The notes under the pieces were generated by a model, which did no database searches, had not been told where the DNA came from, and saw only the letters and a program-made list of their open reading frames with translations. Shown here piece after piece: positions 1 through 9,070 of a stretch of DNA of 64,000 bases. The position numbers and the translations under genes are program-made. Location: positions 36,374-100,373 of the forward strand of contig BJHM01000013.1 of the NCBI GenBank assembly GCA_014192625.1, read 5' to 3'. Positions within the stretch are counted from its first letter, which is position 1. The number at the start of each line of letters is the position of its first letter. The DNA comes from Planctomycetota bacterium. Its GTDB lineage: Bacteria; Planctomycetota; UBA1135; UBA2386.

Positions 1-2903
1 CGCGCCACGCCGAACGCATGGCGATACCCTGGCTCGATGCTGCGCGCTACGCCGACACCTCGGGCATCCACATGGACGCGGGCCGGCAGATGTGGAAATA
101 CCGCGACTGGGTGATTGAGGCCTATCGCGACAACCTGCCGTTCGATCAGTTTGTGCTCGATCAACTCGCTGGCGACCTGATGCCAGCGCCAAGCCAAGCG
201 CAGCAAATCGCGAGCGGCTTTCACCGCTGCCACGTCACCACTGATGAGGGCGGCGCCATCGACGAGGAATATCTCGTCGAATACTCCGTCGACCGGGTCG
301 CCACGACCGGCTCGGTGTTCCTCGGGCTGACCCTCGGCTGCGCGCGCTGCCACGATCACAAATATGATCCGGTTAGCCAAGAGGACTTCTACCGGCTCTA
401 CGCCTACTTCAACTCGATCGAAGAACCAGGCCTCTATTCGCAAATCGCAGACGCGAACCGCGCCCTCGAACCGTTCTTTTCGGTGCCTTCGGTGGAGCAA
501 CAGCAGCAGCAAACGAAGTTGCAGCAGGATCTCCTTGACGCGCGCGCGCTGCTAGCGACCAAGTCGCCTGAAGAGGATCAGCAGATCTCCGAGTTCCAGA
601 ATTCGGTGCTCGACCGGGCACAACTCAACTGGGTGGTGACACAAACGCTCTCGGCCAAGTCTTCGGCAGGTGCCACGATGACCGTCGAAGCCGACGGCTC
701 GGTCCGCATCACTGGCAACAATCCAGCCACCGACACGCATACGATTCAACTGCATACCAATGCTCAGAATCTGCGCATGGTGCACCTGCACGCGATTGCC
801 GATGTGCACCCAGATGGTCGCGTCGGTCGCGCCGCAAACGGCAACGCTGTGCTGCAAGCCATCGAAGTCGATATCGCCTCAGTGCTTGATCCGCAACAAC
901 ACGAACACCTGCCGCTCGCATGGGCCTGGGGCGACGTGGAGCAGACCGACAGCGACTTCCGCGCCACCAACGTGCTCGCCGCCGATGATAAACTCGGCTG
1001 GGCGGTGAACGGACACGGCAAGACTGGGCCGCGCAACGCGCTGATCTTGGCCGAGCATGAGTTTGGCTACCAAGGCGGCACGACGATAACGGTGACGCTG
1101 CGTTACGACTCGATCTACGAGAACCACGTCTTTGGCCACGTGCAGCTCGGCGTTAGCAGCATCAGCGAGCAGGGGCTTGCGATGCTGCCCGAGTCGCGCA
1201 GCGGCTACTTCGTCACCAGCCCATTCGCTGCGGAGGGCGAGGCAGATCTCTATGCACATGCCTGCGGCCCCGAAACCGCGACGGAAATAGACCTCCTTAT
1301 GCTGTTTGGCGACGCAAAAAAACCGGCGTGGCACTACCAGCCCAAGTTTCACGAAGGTGTCGTGAACAACACGCCGAGCGGTCGCAACATCGTCTACGTG
1401 GCACAGCGCGTGTTTGCACCAAGCCAGCGCGAGCTCGAGATCTCCCTCGGCAGTGATGACGGCTTTCAGCTGTTCCTCGACGCCAAGGAAGTCGCGCAGC
1501 ACAAGATCGACCGAGCCGTTGCGCCGGATCAAGACCTCGCCAGACTGAGTTTCTCGGCAGGCCGCCACCTGGTGACGATGAAGGTCGTCAACAACAATGG
1601 TCAAGGCGGTTTCTACCAACGCTACACAGCGGGCAAGGACGAACTGAGCAACGGCCTCGTTGGTCTCCTGCTGCCAAAAGCAGCAGGGGCCACCAATGCC
1701 GAGATGATTCGCGAGGAGTGGCGGTTGTCGTTCTCCAAAGGCTATGCCGAGAAGAAACTGCGCATCAAGACACTCGAGCAGGAAGTCACCATGCTCGAAC
1801 TCGCCATCCCAAAAACGATGGTGATGAAGGAGCGCAAGGAGCTACGGCCAACGTTCGTGCTGAAGCGCGGCGCATATGACAAGCCGGACAAGAGTCGGCC
1901 GGTGCGGCGCGGCATCCCTGCGGCCCTTGGCAAACTGACGGCAGACAGCGAGGACAACCGGCTGGGCCTCGCCAAGTGGCTGACCAATTCGGACAACCCG
2001 TTGTTCGCGCGCGTGCAGGTCAACCGCCTGTTTGAACAAGTGTTTGGCCAGGGGCTCGTGCGCACCACCGAGGACTTCGGGATGCAGGGCGAGTGGCCAA
2101 GCCACCCAGAGCTGCTCGATTGGCTGGCGATCGAGTTCCGCGAGCAGGGCTTCAACGTGCGGCACATGCTAAAGCTGATGCTGAAAAGCGCCGCCTTCAG
2201 GCAGGACAGCCGCACGCCAGATGCAGCGCGGCTGTTCGACCCTGACAACCGGCTCCTGTCATGGTTCCCGCGCCGCCGCTTGACCGCGGAACAACTGCGC
2301 GACCAGGCACTCTACGTCGCCGACTTTTTGGTCGAACAGCTTGGCGGCCCGTCGGTGAAGCCCTACCAGCCCGAAGGGCTCTGGCAGGAGGTGGCAATGC
2401 AATCCTCCAACACCCGCGCCTACCAGCGCGGCAGCGGCAACGACCTGTTTCGCCGCAGCCTCTACACCTATTGGAAGCGCGCCAGTCCGCCGCCCACGAT
2501 GCTGACCTTTGATGCGCCAACCCGTGAATTTTGCACGGTGCGACGCGCGCAGACTAACACGCCACTGCAAGCACTCGTGCTCTGGAACGACGAGCAGTTC
2601 GTCGAAGCCGCACGCGGTCTCGCGGTCCGCACGATGCAATCTGCAACCACCGACGATGCCCGCTTGGATTCGTTGTGGCTGCGCTGCACTGGCAAGGCGC
2701 CCAGCATTTCGATTCGCGAACGTGCGCGGCAAACGCTGCTCGGTTTTCGCCAGCGCTACACAAAAGACCCGAGCGCCGCGCAAGCGTTGCTTGCGGTCGG
2801 CACGCGAACTTCGCCTACGGATCTGCCGCCAGCCGAACTCGCGGCATGGACAATGCTCGCCAACGCAGCACTCAACCTCGATTCAACGGTCTGCAACCCG
2901 TGA
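1..2903 (+). CDS. Planctomycete DUF1549/DUF1553 secreted protein, 5' end missing
   Basis: The reading frame is open to the window edge, and the residues before the first ATG (position 18) fit the family, so the true start lies outside. Numbering from that ATG: the DUF1549 (PSCyt2) region covers about residues 1-135 and holds CARCH at 108-112 followed by DHKYDP, a heme-type motif typical of the family. About 390-560 looks like a PA14/carbohydrate-binding insert, and about 640-930 is DUF1553 with the FGQGLVRTTEDFG and SHPELLDWLA stretches. Family members are thought to be extracytoplasmic proteins tied to polymer use in planctomycetes; their biochemistry is unsettled. The stop is seven bases before the DUF1501 gene, the usual partner, so both are probably co-transcribed with the cytochrome gene after them. 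Confidence 0.9.
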   Translation, partial: RHAERMAIPWLDAARYADTSGIHMDAGRQMWKYRDWVIEAYRDNLPFDQFVLDQLAGDLMPAPSQAQQIASGFHRCHVTTDEGGAIDEEYLVEYSVDRVATTGSVFLGLTLGCARCHDHKYDPVSQEDFYRLYAYFNSIEEPGLYSQIADANRALEPFFSVPSVEQQQQQTKLQQDLLDARALLATKSPEEDQQISEFQNSVLDRAQLNWVVTQTLSAKSSAGATMTVEADGSVRITGNNPATDTHTIQLHTNAQNLRMVHLHAIADVHPDGRVGRAANGNAVLQAIEVDIASVLDPQQHEHLPLAWAWGDVEQTDSDFRATNVLAADDKLGWAVNGHGKTGPRNALILAEHEFGYQGGTTITVTLRYDSIYENHVFGHVQLGVSSISEQGLAMLPESRSGYFVTSPFAAEGEADLYAHACGPETATEIDLLMLFGDAKKPAWHYQPKFHEGVVNNTPSGRNIVYVAQRVFAPSQRELEISLGSDDGFQLFLDAKEVAQHKIDRAVAPDQDLARLSFSAGRHLVTMKVVNNNGQGGFYQRYTAGKDELSNGLVGLLLPKAAGATNAEMIREEWRLSFSKGYAEKKLRIKTLEQEVTMLELAIPKTMVMKERKELRPTFVLKRGAYDKPDKSRPVRRGIPAALGKLTADSEDNRLGLAKWLTNSDNPLFARVQVNRLFEQVFGQGLVRTTEDFGMQGEWPSHPELLDWLAIEFREQGFNVRHMLKLMLKSAAFRQDSRTPDAARLFDPDNRLLSWFPRRRLTAEQLRDQALYVADFLVEQLGGPSVKPYQPEGLWQEVAMQSSNTRAYQRGSGNDLFRRSLYTYWKRASPPPTMLTFDAPTREFCTVRRAQTNTPLQALVLWNDEQFVEAARGLAVRTMQSATTDDARLDSLWLRCTGKAPSISIRERARQTLLGFRQRYTKDPSAAQALLAVGTRTSPTDLPPAELAAWTMLANAALNLDSTVCNP

Positions 2904-2910
2904 AGCTCTG

Positions 2911-4377
2911 ATGAACCCCTTCGAACAACGCGCGCTCGATCTCACCCGCCGCCGCTTCTTCGGCATATCGGCGCAGACGATCTCCGCCACCCTCGGCACG
3001 GCGGCATTTGCGGATTTGCTCGGCCTAGCACCAAAGAAGCTCGCGTGTCCAAGTGCGCCACTGCAAACCACAGGGCCGCACTTCAAAGCAAAAGCCAAGC
3101 GCATCATTTACCTGCATATGGAAGGCGGGCCGAGCCAGCTGGACTTGTTTGACTACAAGCCTGATCTACGTCGCCGCTTTGATCAGGATCTGCCGGAGTC
3201 GATTCACAACGGCCAGCGGCTAACGGGCATGACTTCGGGCCAGGCGCGCTTTCCAATCGCGCCATCGGCGATGCAATTCACGCGCTACCAAAACCGCCAA
3301 GACGGCGCGTGGATCAGCGAACTCATGCCGCATCTCGGCTCAGTCGCAAACGAGTTGTGCTTTGTGCACAGCATGAATACCGAAGCGATCAACCATGAGC
3401 CGGCGATCACGTTTGCGCAGACCGGCAACCAGCAGCCTGGCCGGCCAAGCATTGGTAGCTGGCTCAGCTACGGGCTCGGTTCACAAAACCAAAACCTGCC
3501 GACGTTCGTCGTGATGATCACGCAAGGCTTCGGCAACATGCAGGCACTAGCGGCGCGCTTCTGGGGCAACGGCTTCCTGCCGAGTGAGCACCAGGGCTGC
3601 AAAATGCGCAGCAGCGGCGACCCGGTGCTGTTCTTGCGCGACCCAAATGGCGTCACCCGCGAGGATCGCAGAGCCATGCTGGATCTCGTCACCGCCGCCA
3701 ACGAGGAGGAGCACACGCACAGCCTCGACCCCGAGATCATGGCGCGCCTGGCACAGCAGGAGATGGCGTTTCGAATGCAGATGTCGGTGCCCGAGCTCAC
3801 CGATCTCAGCAAGGAAGATGCGTCGACACTCGCGCTGTACGGCCCGGACGCGCAAAAGCCTGGCACGTTTGCTAGCAGCTGCCTGCTCGCGCGCCGTCTC
3901 GCCGAGCGTGGCGTGCGCTGCATTCAGCTCTACATGCGTGGCTGGGATCAACACGGCAACTTGCCCACCGAGATGCGCGCGCAAGCCAAGGCTGTTGACC
4001 AGCCGATTGCCGGACTCATCACCGACCTGCGCCGCCGCGGCCTGCTTGATGAGACGCTGATCGTTTGGGGCGGTGAGTTTGGTCGCACGGTCTACAGCCA
4101 AGGCGCTTTATCGAAGACCGACTATGGCCGCGATCACCACCCGCTCTGCTTCACGATGTGGCTCGCCGGTGGCGGCGTCAATGCCGGCACCTCCTACGGC
4201 AAGACCGACGATTTTAGCTACAACATCGAACAGGATCCGGTGCACGTGCACGACCTCCACGCAACCATCCTCCACCTCATGGGAATCGACCATGAGCGGC
4301 TGGTGTTTAGACACCAGGGCCGCGACTTCCGGCTCACAGATGTCGCAGGCAAGGTCGTGAAAGGGCTCATCGCATGA
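2911..4377 (+). CDS. DUF1501 family protein with Tat-type signal
   Basis: The 488-residue product starts MNPFEQRALDLTRRRFFGIS, a twin-arginine signal followed by a hydrophobic stretch, so export in folded form is likely. The body has the DUF1501 (sulfatase/alkaline-phosphatase fold) signatures: HMEGGPSQLDLFDYKP near 66-81, the WDQHGN motif, the GEFGRT motif and GRDHHP. DUF1501 genes regularly sit beside DUF1549/DUF1553 genes in planctomycetes, and this one follows such a gene by seven bases. Its stop overlaps the start of the cytochrome gene (ATGA), suggesting translational coupling. The start was chosen at 2911 rather than further upstream because the upstream part would overlap the previous gene by 400 bases and lacks similarity. 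Substrate unknown. Confidence 0.92.
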   Translation: MNPFEQRALDLTRRRFFGISAQTISATLGTAAFADLLGLAPKKLACPSAPLQTTGPHFKAKAKRIIYLHMEGGPSQLDLFDYKPDLRRRFDQDLPESIHNGQRLTGMTSGQARFPIAPSAMQFTRYQNRQDGAWISELMPHLGSVANELCFVHSMNTEAINHEPAITFAQTGNQQPGRPSIGSWLSYGLGSQNQNLPTFVVMITQGFGNMQALAARFWGNGFLPSEHQGCKMRSSGDPVLFLRDPNGVTREDRRAMLDLVTAANEEEHTHSLDPEIMARLAQQEMAFRMQMSVPELTDLSKEDASTLALYGPDAQKPGTFASSCLLARRLAERGVRCIQLYMRGWDQHGNLPTEMRAQAKAVDQPIAGLITDLRRRGLLDETLIVWGGEFGRTVYSQGALSKTDYGRDHHPLCFTMWLAGGGVNAGTSYGKTDDFSYNIEQDPVHVHDLHATILHLMGIDHERLVFRHQGRDFRLTDVAGKVVKGLIA

Positions 4378-6317
4378 CCTTGCAGCCCGACAACCCTTGG
4401 CTGCAGTTGATCGGCCGCATGCACCCACTGATGTTGCACCTGCCGATCGGATTGTGGTTTGGCGTAGCAGTGGTGGAACTCAGCGGCGCGGTGCTGCGTA
4501 GAAAACCCCGCCAGACGAACGATGGCTTCGAGCTGCCCATGGCGGTGACTAGGCAAGCTTCCTACGGCTCAACCCTCACGCTCGCGTGGCTTGCCGCAGT
4601 GACCGGCGCATTCGCAGCATGCTCAGGCTGGATCCTCGGCGGCGAAGGCGAACACAACGGCAGCAACTTTGAACTGCACCGCTGGCTCGGCGTTGCCGTT
4701 GCTGTGATCGGTCTCGCAACTGCGATCGCGGCGGGCTTTACCGCGCGCAGAGCATTCCGCTCGCTGCTGATCGCGCTCATGCTCGTCTTGATGCCGACCG
4801 GGCACCTCGGCGGCAGCATGACACACGGCGCCGACTTCTTGACCGCTCCGTTCGATGCGAAGTCAGAGGTCCCTGATAGCGCTTTAGGCGTGACGGGCGT
4901 GACGACGGGCGTGACGGGCGTGACGACGGGCGTGACGGGCGTGACGACGGGCGTGACGGGCGTGACGACGGGCGTGACGGGCGTGACGACGGGCGTGACG
5001 GGCGCAGCAGCGGGCGTGACGGGCGCAGCAGCGGGCGTGACGGGCGCAGCAGCGGGCGTGACGGGCGCAGCAGCGGGCGTGACGGGCGCAGCAGCGGGCG
5101 CTTTGGGCGCGGTCACGTTTGCGCAGGTGAAAGTGATCTTGACGCGCACCTGCGTTCCCTGCCACAACGCGGAAAAGCACAAGGGCGACTTGCAACTCAT
5201 CGACCGCAGCACGATTGAGCGCGGCGGCAAAGAAGGCTCCGCGCTAAACCGCGAGAAGCTGACATCGAGCCCGTTGCTATTGCGCATTTTATTGCCCTTG
5301 GACGATGACGATCACATGCCGAAAAAGGGCAAGCCACAGCCAACGCCCGCAGAGATCGAGACGCTGCGCGCATGGCTCGCAGCAGGTGCCCCATTCGATG
5401 ACGCAATAACCGCGGACACGAAGCAGCAAAACACGCCGGCACAAAGCACTGGCGACGTGCCGTCTTCGCAGGGCGAGACGAGCAAGGAACCAGCGCGCGA
5501 TGTGGCCCCCTTGTCGACTGCGGATTCAGCGAACAGTTCCGCCTCGCTCACGCAGGCAGCACAAAAATCGCAGGATTCAAAAACCCGCGGGAGCGATCCC
5601 AACAGTGCGGCCATCACCGCACTGCTGGTGCGTCAGATCGCCATGCAAGAGGTGCCTGGCACCGATGGCTTCGAGATCAACTTCGCCGCCGTCGCAAATG
5701 CGATCACGGCAGCCGAGGCCGCGTCGCTGCTCACGCCACTCGCGGCACGAGTGTACGATCTCTCGCTTGCTCGAGTGTCCGCCGGCGACGAACTCTGCGC
5801 CCTATGCGCTCAGATGCCGCACCTCGCGCGCCTCGACCTGAGCGCTACGCAAGTGACCGAACAGGGCCTTGCCAAGCTGATCGCCCTTACACAGTTGCGC
5901 GAACTAGTCCTTGTGCAGACGAAGCTGGACGACGGCGCTGTCGAGCCACTTCTTATGTTGCCCGCGCTAACCAAGGTCTACGTCTGGCACTCAGGGCTCA
6001 CGCCCGAAGCCGTCACAAGACTGCGCGAGAAAAAATCTCTCAGCGTCGATGCCGGCGATACAAAAACGGCGCAGGCCCTCGAAGTCGAAGGTGAGTTGAA
6101 GTTCGTCAACGAACTGCCACTATTCGGCAAACCGCCACCGGAGAAAGACCCGGTCGCGTTGCTAACGCCGGTCAACGATATCTGCCCGGTCACTGGCAAG
6201 CCCATCGATGCGCGCTTCATCGTCGTGCACCAGCAACAAGCAATCGGCTTTTGCTGCATGAACTGCCCGAAGACCTTCTGGACGGATCCCGCCAAGTTAG
6301 TCATCAAGCCGAAGTAA
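4374..6317 (+). CDS. Membrane-anchored planctomycete cytochrome c (PSCyt1-like) with repeat linker and leucine-rich-type segment
   Basis: 647 residues. Residues about 18-145 hold four predicted membrane helices resembling DUF2231-type domains. A repetitive linker of Gly-Val-Thr-Thr and Gly-Ala-Ala-Ala units fills about 172-245. A cytochrome domain follows with CVPCH at 260-264 and the HMPKKGKPQPT stretch that often carries the distal Met ligand. After a low-complexity Ser/Thr/Gln stretch, about 440-560 shows leucine-rich-repeat-like spacing (LARLDLSATQVTEQGLAKL). The end (about 611-640) has CPVTGKPID and FCCMNCPKTFW, a YHS/TRASH-like metal-binding pattern. The start overlaps the DUF1501 stop by four bases. 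Likely an inner-membrane electron-transfer or sensing component working with the two upstream products; this role is inferred from context. Confidence 0.85.
   Translation: MTLQPDNPWLQLIGRMHPLMLHLPIGLWFGVAVVELSGAVLRRKPRQTNDGFELPMAVTRQASYGSTLTLAWLAAVTGAFAACSGWILGGEGEHNGSNFELHRWLGVAVAVIGLATAIAAGFTARRAFRSLLIALMLVLMPTGHLGGSMTHGADFLTAPFDAKSEVPDSALGVTGVTTGVTGVTTGVTGVTTGVTGVTTGVTGVTTGVTGAAAGVTGAAAGVTGAAAGVTGAAAGVTGAAAGALGAVTFAQVKVILTRTCVPCHNAEKHKGDLQLIDRSTIERGGKEGSALNREKLTSSPLLLRILLPLDDDDHMPKKGKPQPTPAEIETLRAWLAAGAPFDDAITADTKQQNTPAQSTGDVPSSQGETSKEPARDVAPLSTADSANSSASLTQAAQKSQDSKTRGSDPNSAAITALLVRQIAMQEVPGTDGFEINFAAVANAITAAEAASLLTPLAARVYDLSLARVSAGDELCALCAQMPHLARLDLSATQVTEQGLAKLIALTQLRELVLVQTKLDDGAVEPLLMLPALTKVYVWHSGLTPEAVTRLREKKSLSVDAGDTKTAQALEVEGELKFVNELPLFGKPPPEKDPVALLTPVNDICPVTGKPIDARFIVVHQQQAIGFCCMNCPKTFWTDPAKLVIKPK
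4888..5101 (+). repeat. Coding minisatellite, 21-bp units in two homogenised blocks
   Basis: About ten in-frame 21-bp units encode five copies of VTTGVTG followed by five of AAAGVTG (the last reads AAAGALG). Units within a block are almost identical at DNA level, including synonymous positions. The array forms the linker between the membrane helices and the heme domain of the cytochrome. Confidence 0.95.
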
Positions 6318-6335
6318 TTGCCAGCGGCTGCGCGC

Positions 6336-7124
6336 CTAAATGAGCCGCCGACGACGCAGTGCACGGTGCAGTTGCGCCGCTAGCCTGAGCCAAGTTGCGC
6401 GCTGGGTTTTTTTGTCGAGCCCGAGCGCGCGTAGAAAACGCAAGTGATCTGCCGCGCTAAACGCGTTGCCCAGCCGAGCGCGGTGACGATGCAGATAACG
6501 TCCCATGCGGACCAGCATCGCATCGCGGCGAGCGTGCGTCAGCGTCGGCAGGATGGCGGCACGGTCGAGATCCACCAGCACCGCACGCACCTTCTCGCCG
6601 TGCAAGCTGCACAGCAGGTTGTCGGGATGAAGGTCTGGATGCAGCAACCCTGCCGCAAACGCGAGTCGGACCGTCACGCCTGCGGCTTCGATCGCCCAGC
6701 GACGCGCCTTCGACTCGACCCGACAAAACTCAGGCAACGGCAGCGCAGAAGCTTCCAGCGCGGTCAGCAGCCGCAACCGCCAAAACGTGCGCGGCCGCTG
6801 CGCCAATGCCGCAAGCGGAGTGACCACTGGGACGCCGAGTTCGCGCAGCGCACACAGCACGGAGACCTCGCGGCAGACGCGTGCCGGACCTTGGTAGCGA
6901 TCGCCGAGCATTTTGCCAAATGCGCCGCCACGCCGAAACGGTCGCGCAACGGCAACCAGTCCGGAGCCGAGTTGCAATGTGCCTACACCACCCCGCCCGC
7001 GCGCCGCTGCTAACGGCGTTGGCACCGCCCACAACAGGGCCGCATCGAGAGTTTGCAAGTCGGAGCGGACCCACGCGAAGTGGCGTCGGGACTTCCGTTC
7101 GACGAACCCAAAGGGCACAGCCAT
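6336..7124 (-). CDS. Kdo kinase-like (KdkA/WaaP-type) lipopolysaccharide kinase
   Basis: 262 residues with a minimal kinase fold. The HPDLHPDNL loop at 162-170 matches the catalytic loop of 3-deoxy-D-manno-octulosonic acid kinases (HxDLHPxN), and LVDLDRA at 184-190 matches the following metal-binding Asp motif. PFRRGGAFGKMLGDRY near 62-77 fits the N-terminal glycine-rich/R-G segment of KdkA. Such enzymes phosphorylate inner-core sugars of lipopolysaccharide on the cytoplasmic side. It converges with the cytochrome gene (18 bases apart) and diverges from the heptosyltransferase-like gene over 113 bases, which supports a joint role in core oligosaccharide assembly. The sugar acceptor cannot be told from sequence. 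Confidence 0.8.
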   Translation of the reverse strand: MAVPFGFVERKSRRHFAWVRSDLQTLDAALLWAVPTPLAAARGRGGVGTLQLGSGLVAVARPFRRGGAFGKMLGDRYQGPARVCREVSVLCALRELGVPVVTPLAALAQRPRTFWRLRLLTALEASALPLPEFCRVESKARRWAIEAAGVTVRLAFAAGLLHPDLHPDNLLCSLHGEKVRAVLVDLDRAAILPTLTHARRDAMLVRMGRYLHRHRARLGNAFSAADHLRFLRALGLDKKTQRATWLRLAAQLHRALRRRRLI

Positions 7125-7237
7125 ACCGCAGGATTACTACGGGAGCCGCGCCGGGCAAGCCTGCAACGACGAATGTGTGCCGCTACCTGCTACTCCGCCC
7201 TTTCCCCCATCGCCACACTGCCTACCGTGTGCGCTTC

Positions 7238-8293
7238 GTGTCCGCGTCCGCCCCCATTCAAACAGCCGCCTGGATTGCACCGCAGCTGCCGCATGGCGGC
7301 CGTGTGTTGCTGATCCGTCTGTCGGCACTCGGCGACGTGGTGTTTGCGTTGGCAACGGTCGCCGCCCTCAAAACTGCGCGACCCGATCTGGCGCTTGAGT
7401 TTCTCGTCGAAGACCGCTTCGCCGCCCTGCTGCAAAACCATCCGCAACTGGCGCGCGTGCATGTTTTCCCGCGCAAACACAAACTCGCGATTCTCGGCAG
7501 CCTGCTGCGGCTGCGGCGCGAACGCTTTGACCTCGTGCTCGATCTGCAAGGCAATCAAAAGAGTGCGCTGCACGTGCGCGTGGTTCGCGCCACTACCAAG
7601 CTCGGCTATGCGCAACCCGGTGCGCGCGAAGGCAGCCACCGCGCCTATGACTACGCCGTGCCACTGCCAAGTCCACTGCCGCACCGCGCCGACATGGGCT
7701 ACTACTTGCTTGCGGCACTCGGGCTTTCGTTTACGAAAGCCAAGCCGCAAATCGCGGTCACAACGCCGCCGGAAGACCTGCTGCTCGCGCTGCCGAGCCC
7801 GCTGGTGATCCTGCACCCTGGCACCTCCGCGTTTGCCGCATTCAAGCGGTGGCCAATCGAACGCTTCGCAGAGTTGGCACAGCGTCTCTGTGCGCAAGGT
7901 TTCGGCGTTGCGGTGACCTATGGTCCCGCCGAACGCGAACTCGTGGCACCGATCTTCGCCGCCGCACCGGCGGCGCGCCCGATCGATGGCTCGCGACTGT
8001 CGCTGTGCGGCATTGCCGGCGTGCTCGCACTTGCCAGAGTCGTGGTTGCCGCGGACACCGGACCGCTGCATATCGCTGCCGCCCTGGGCGTGCGCGTGGT
8101 CGCATTGTTCGGCCCCAAAGACGTCGCTCGCTACGGTCCGCGTGCAAACGGCAACACCCCGCAAGCAGTGCTGTTTGCCGAGGTGCCGTGCCGGCCCTGC
8201 ACACGCCGCGACTGCGCTTCGCCGCAGTGCGTGCTACGGCTCACCGTTGTGGAAGTCGAGCGTGCGGTGCTGCGCGTACTGAAGGACGCTTGA
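7238..8293 (+). CDS. Glycosyltransferase family 9 (heptosyltransferase-like)
   Basis: 351 residues from the GTG at 7238; the frame is open further upstream but would overlap the divergent kinase gene, and a start just before VLLIRLSALGDVVFAL fits the family length of about 350. That N-terminal stretch is the GT9 nucleotide-binding entry. LDLQGNQKS, then VILHPGTSAFAAFKRWP and VVAADTGPLHIAAALG with LFGPKDVARYGP, are the typical ADP-heptose:LPS heptosyltransferase motifs. C-terminal CRPCTRRDC resembles the Cys cluster often found in these enzymes. Works at the cytoplasmic face adding a core sugar to lipid A-Kdo or a related glycan. Its stop overlaps the next start by one base (TGATG), so the DTW-like gene is coupled to it. 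Confidence 0.88.
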   Translation: MSASAPIQTAAWIAPQLPHGGRVLLIRLSALGDVVFALATVAALKTARPDLALEFLVEDRFAALLQNHPQLARVHVFPRKHKLAILGSLLRLRRERFDLVLDLQGNQKSALHVRVVRATTKLGYAQPGAREGSHRAYDYAVPLPSPLPHRADMGYYLLAALGLSFTKAKPQIAVTTPPEDLLLALPSPLVILHPGTSAFAAFKRWPIERFAELAQRLCAQGFGVAVTYGPAERELVAPIFAAAPAARPIDGSRLSLCGIAGVLALARVVVAADTGPLHIAAALGVRVVALFGPKDVARYGPRANGNTPQAVLFAEVPCRPCTRRDCASPQCVLRLTVVEVERAVLRVLKDA

Positions 8294-8745
8294 TGCCACT
8301 GATCCGCACCACGGTCATCCGCCACGCGAGGGAAAAGATCCGCAAGTGCTCGCTGCGCTTCTTGCATGAACGGCCAGAGATGACGTTCTTGCGGGCAAAG
8401 CCTGGCTTCTCGTTTAACGGCACGGGCTACCTCCTGCTTTCGGTCGATGCCCCGCCGCTGTCGCCCGATGACGCTGGCCAGCCGTTGCTACTACTCGACA
8501 GCACCTGGCGCTGGTTGCCGCAGCTAAAAGCCGTGATCCATGGCACGCCGGTCTACCGCTCGATTCCTGGCAACGTGCAAACGGCATATCCGCGCATGAG
8601 CAAGGTGTTCGAGGATCCTGCCGCGGGACTCGCGTCAATCGAAGCGCTCTATCTAGCGTGCCGCCTGCTCGGCAACGACGACCCATCGCTGCTCGATGGC
8701 TACCACTGGAAGAACGAGTTCTTGCACAGCCTCGGCAAGATGTGA
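8293..8745 (+). CDS. DTW/Tsr3-like (TDD superfamily) putative RNA aminocarboxypropyltransferase
   Basis: 150 residues. The core LLLLDSTWRWLPQL, then RSIPGNVQTAYPR and GLASIEALYLACRLLG, follows the order of conserved elements in DTW-domain and Tsr3 proteins (a D-x-T/S-W motif, an S/T-x-Y-x-R stretch, and a T/S-x-EA helix). These SPOUT-fold enzymes transfer the aminocarboxypropyl group of S-adenosylmethionine to uridine in tRNA (TapT/TuaA) or to 18S rRNA pseudouridine (Tsr3). The N-terminal Cys pair of classical DTW proteins is absent. The start overlaps the glycosyltransferase stop. Assignment is by pattern only; the RNA substrate is unknown, and a distinct bacterial branch is possible. Confidence 0.6.
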   Translation: MPLIRTTVIRHAREKIRKCSLRFLHERPEMTFLRAKPGFSFNGTGYLLLSVDAPPLSPDDAGQPLLLLDSTWRWLPQLKAVIHGTPVYRSIPGNVQTAYPRMSKVFEDPAAGLASIEALYLACRLLGNDDPSLLDGYHWKNEFLHSLGKM

Positions 8746-9070
8746 CGAAGGCAAGCTTTTGCGGCGACGCTGCCGCTGCGCTTGCCAGTCAAGCAGTGCA
8801 CGCGGTGCGGGCTTGCATCGCCCGCACAATCTGCGCAACGCGCACGGCGATCGGCCGGCAACCAACCGCCGAGACAGTAACCACTGCCGCCAGCCGGACG
8901 CCCCGCCGCCACCGACAGGGCCACCACAGGGGCCACCGCCGCAGGGCAGCATTGTCACAGATCGCTCGCCAACCCACGTGATCCGGAATGGCGCACCACG
9001 CGCGGCCACTGCTCAAGATTGGCGGCAACGCGCAAACAACCGCTGCGGAACCGCTCCGCCTGCGCGGTGA
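8746..9070. other. Intergenic region between convergent genes, no gene seen
   Basis: 325 GC-rich bases between the stops of the DTW-like gene and the cyclophilin gene. Open frames are present on both strands but their products are Arg/Ala/Pro-rich with no recognisable domain. No clear hairpin-plus-T-tract terminator was found. Confidence 0.5.

Noticed and set aside
879..1619. Long antisense frame (246 residues) within the DUF1549/DUF1553 gene
   Set aside because: High-GC shadow frame; no domain, and the forward strand encodes a clear family.
7190..8164. 324-residue leftward frame opposite the heptosyltransferase gene
   Set aside because: Shadow frame; GT9 motifs are on the forward strand.
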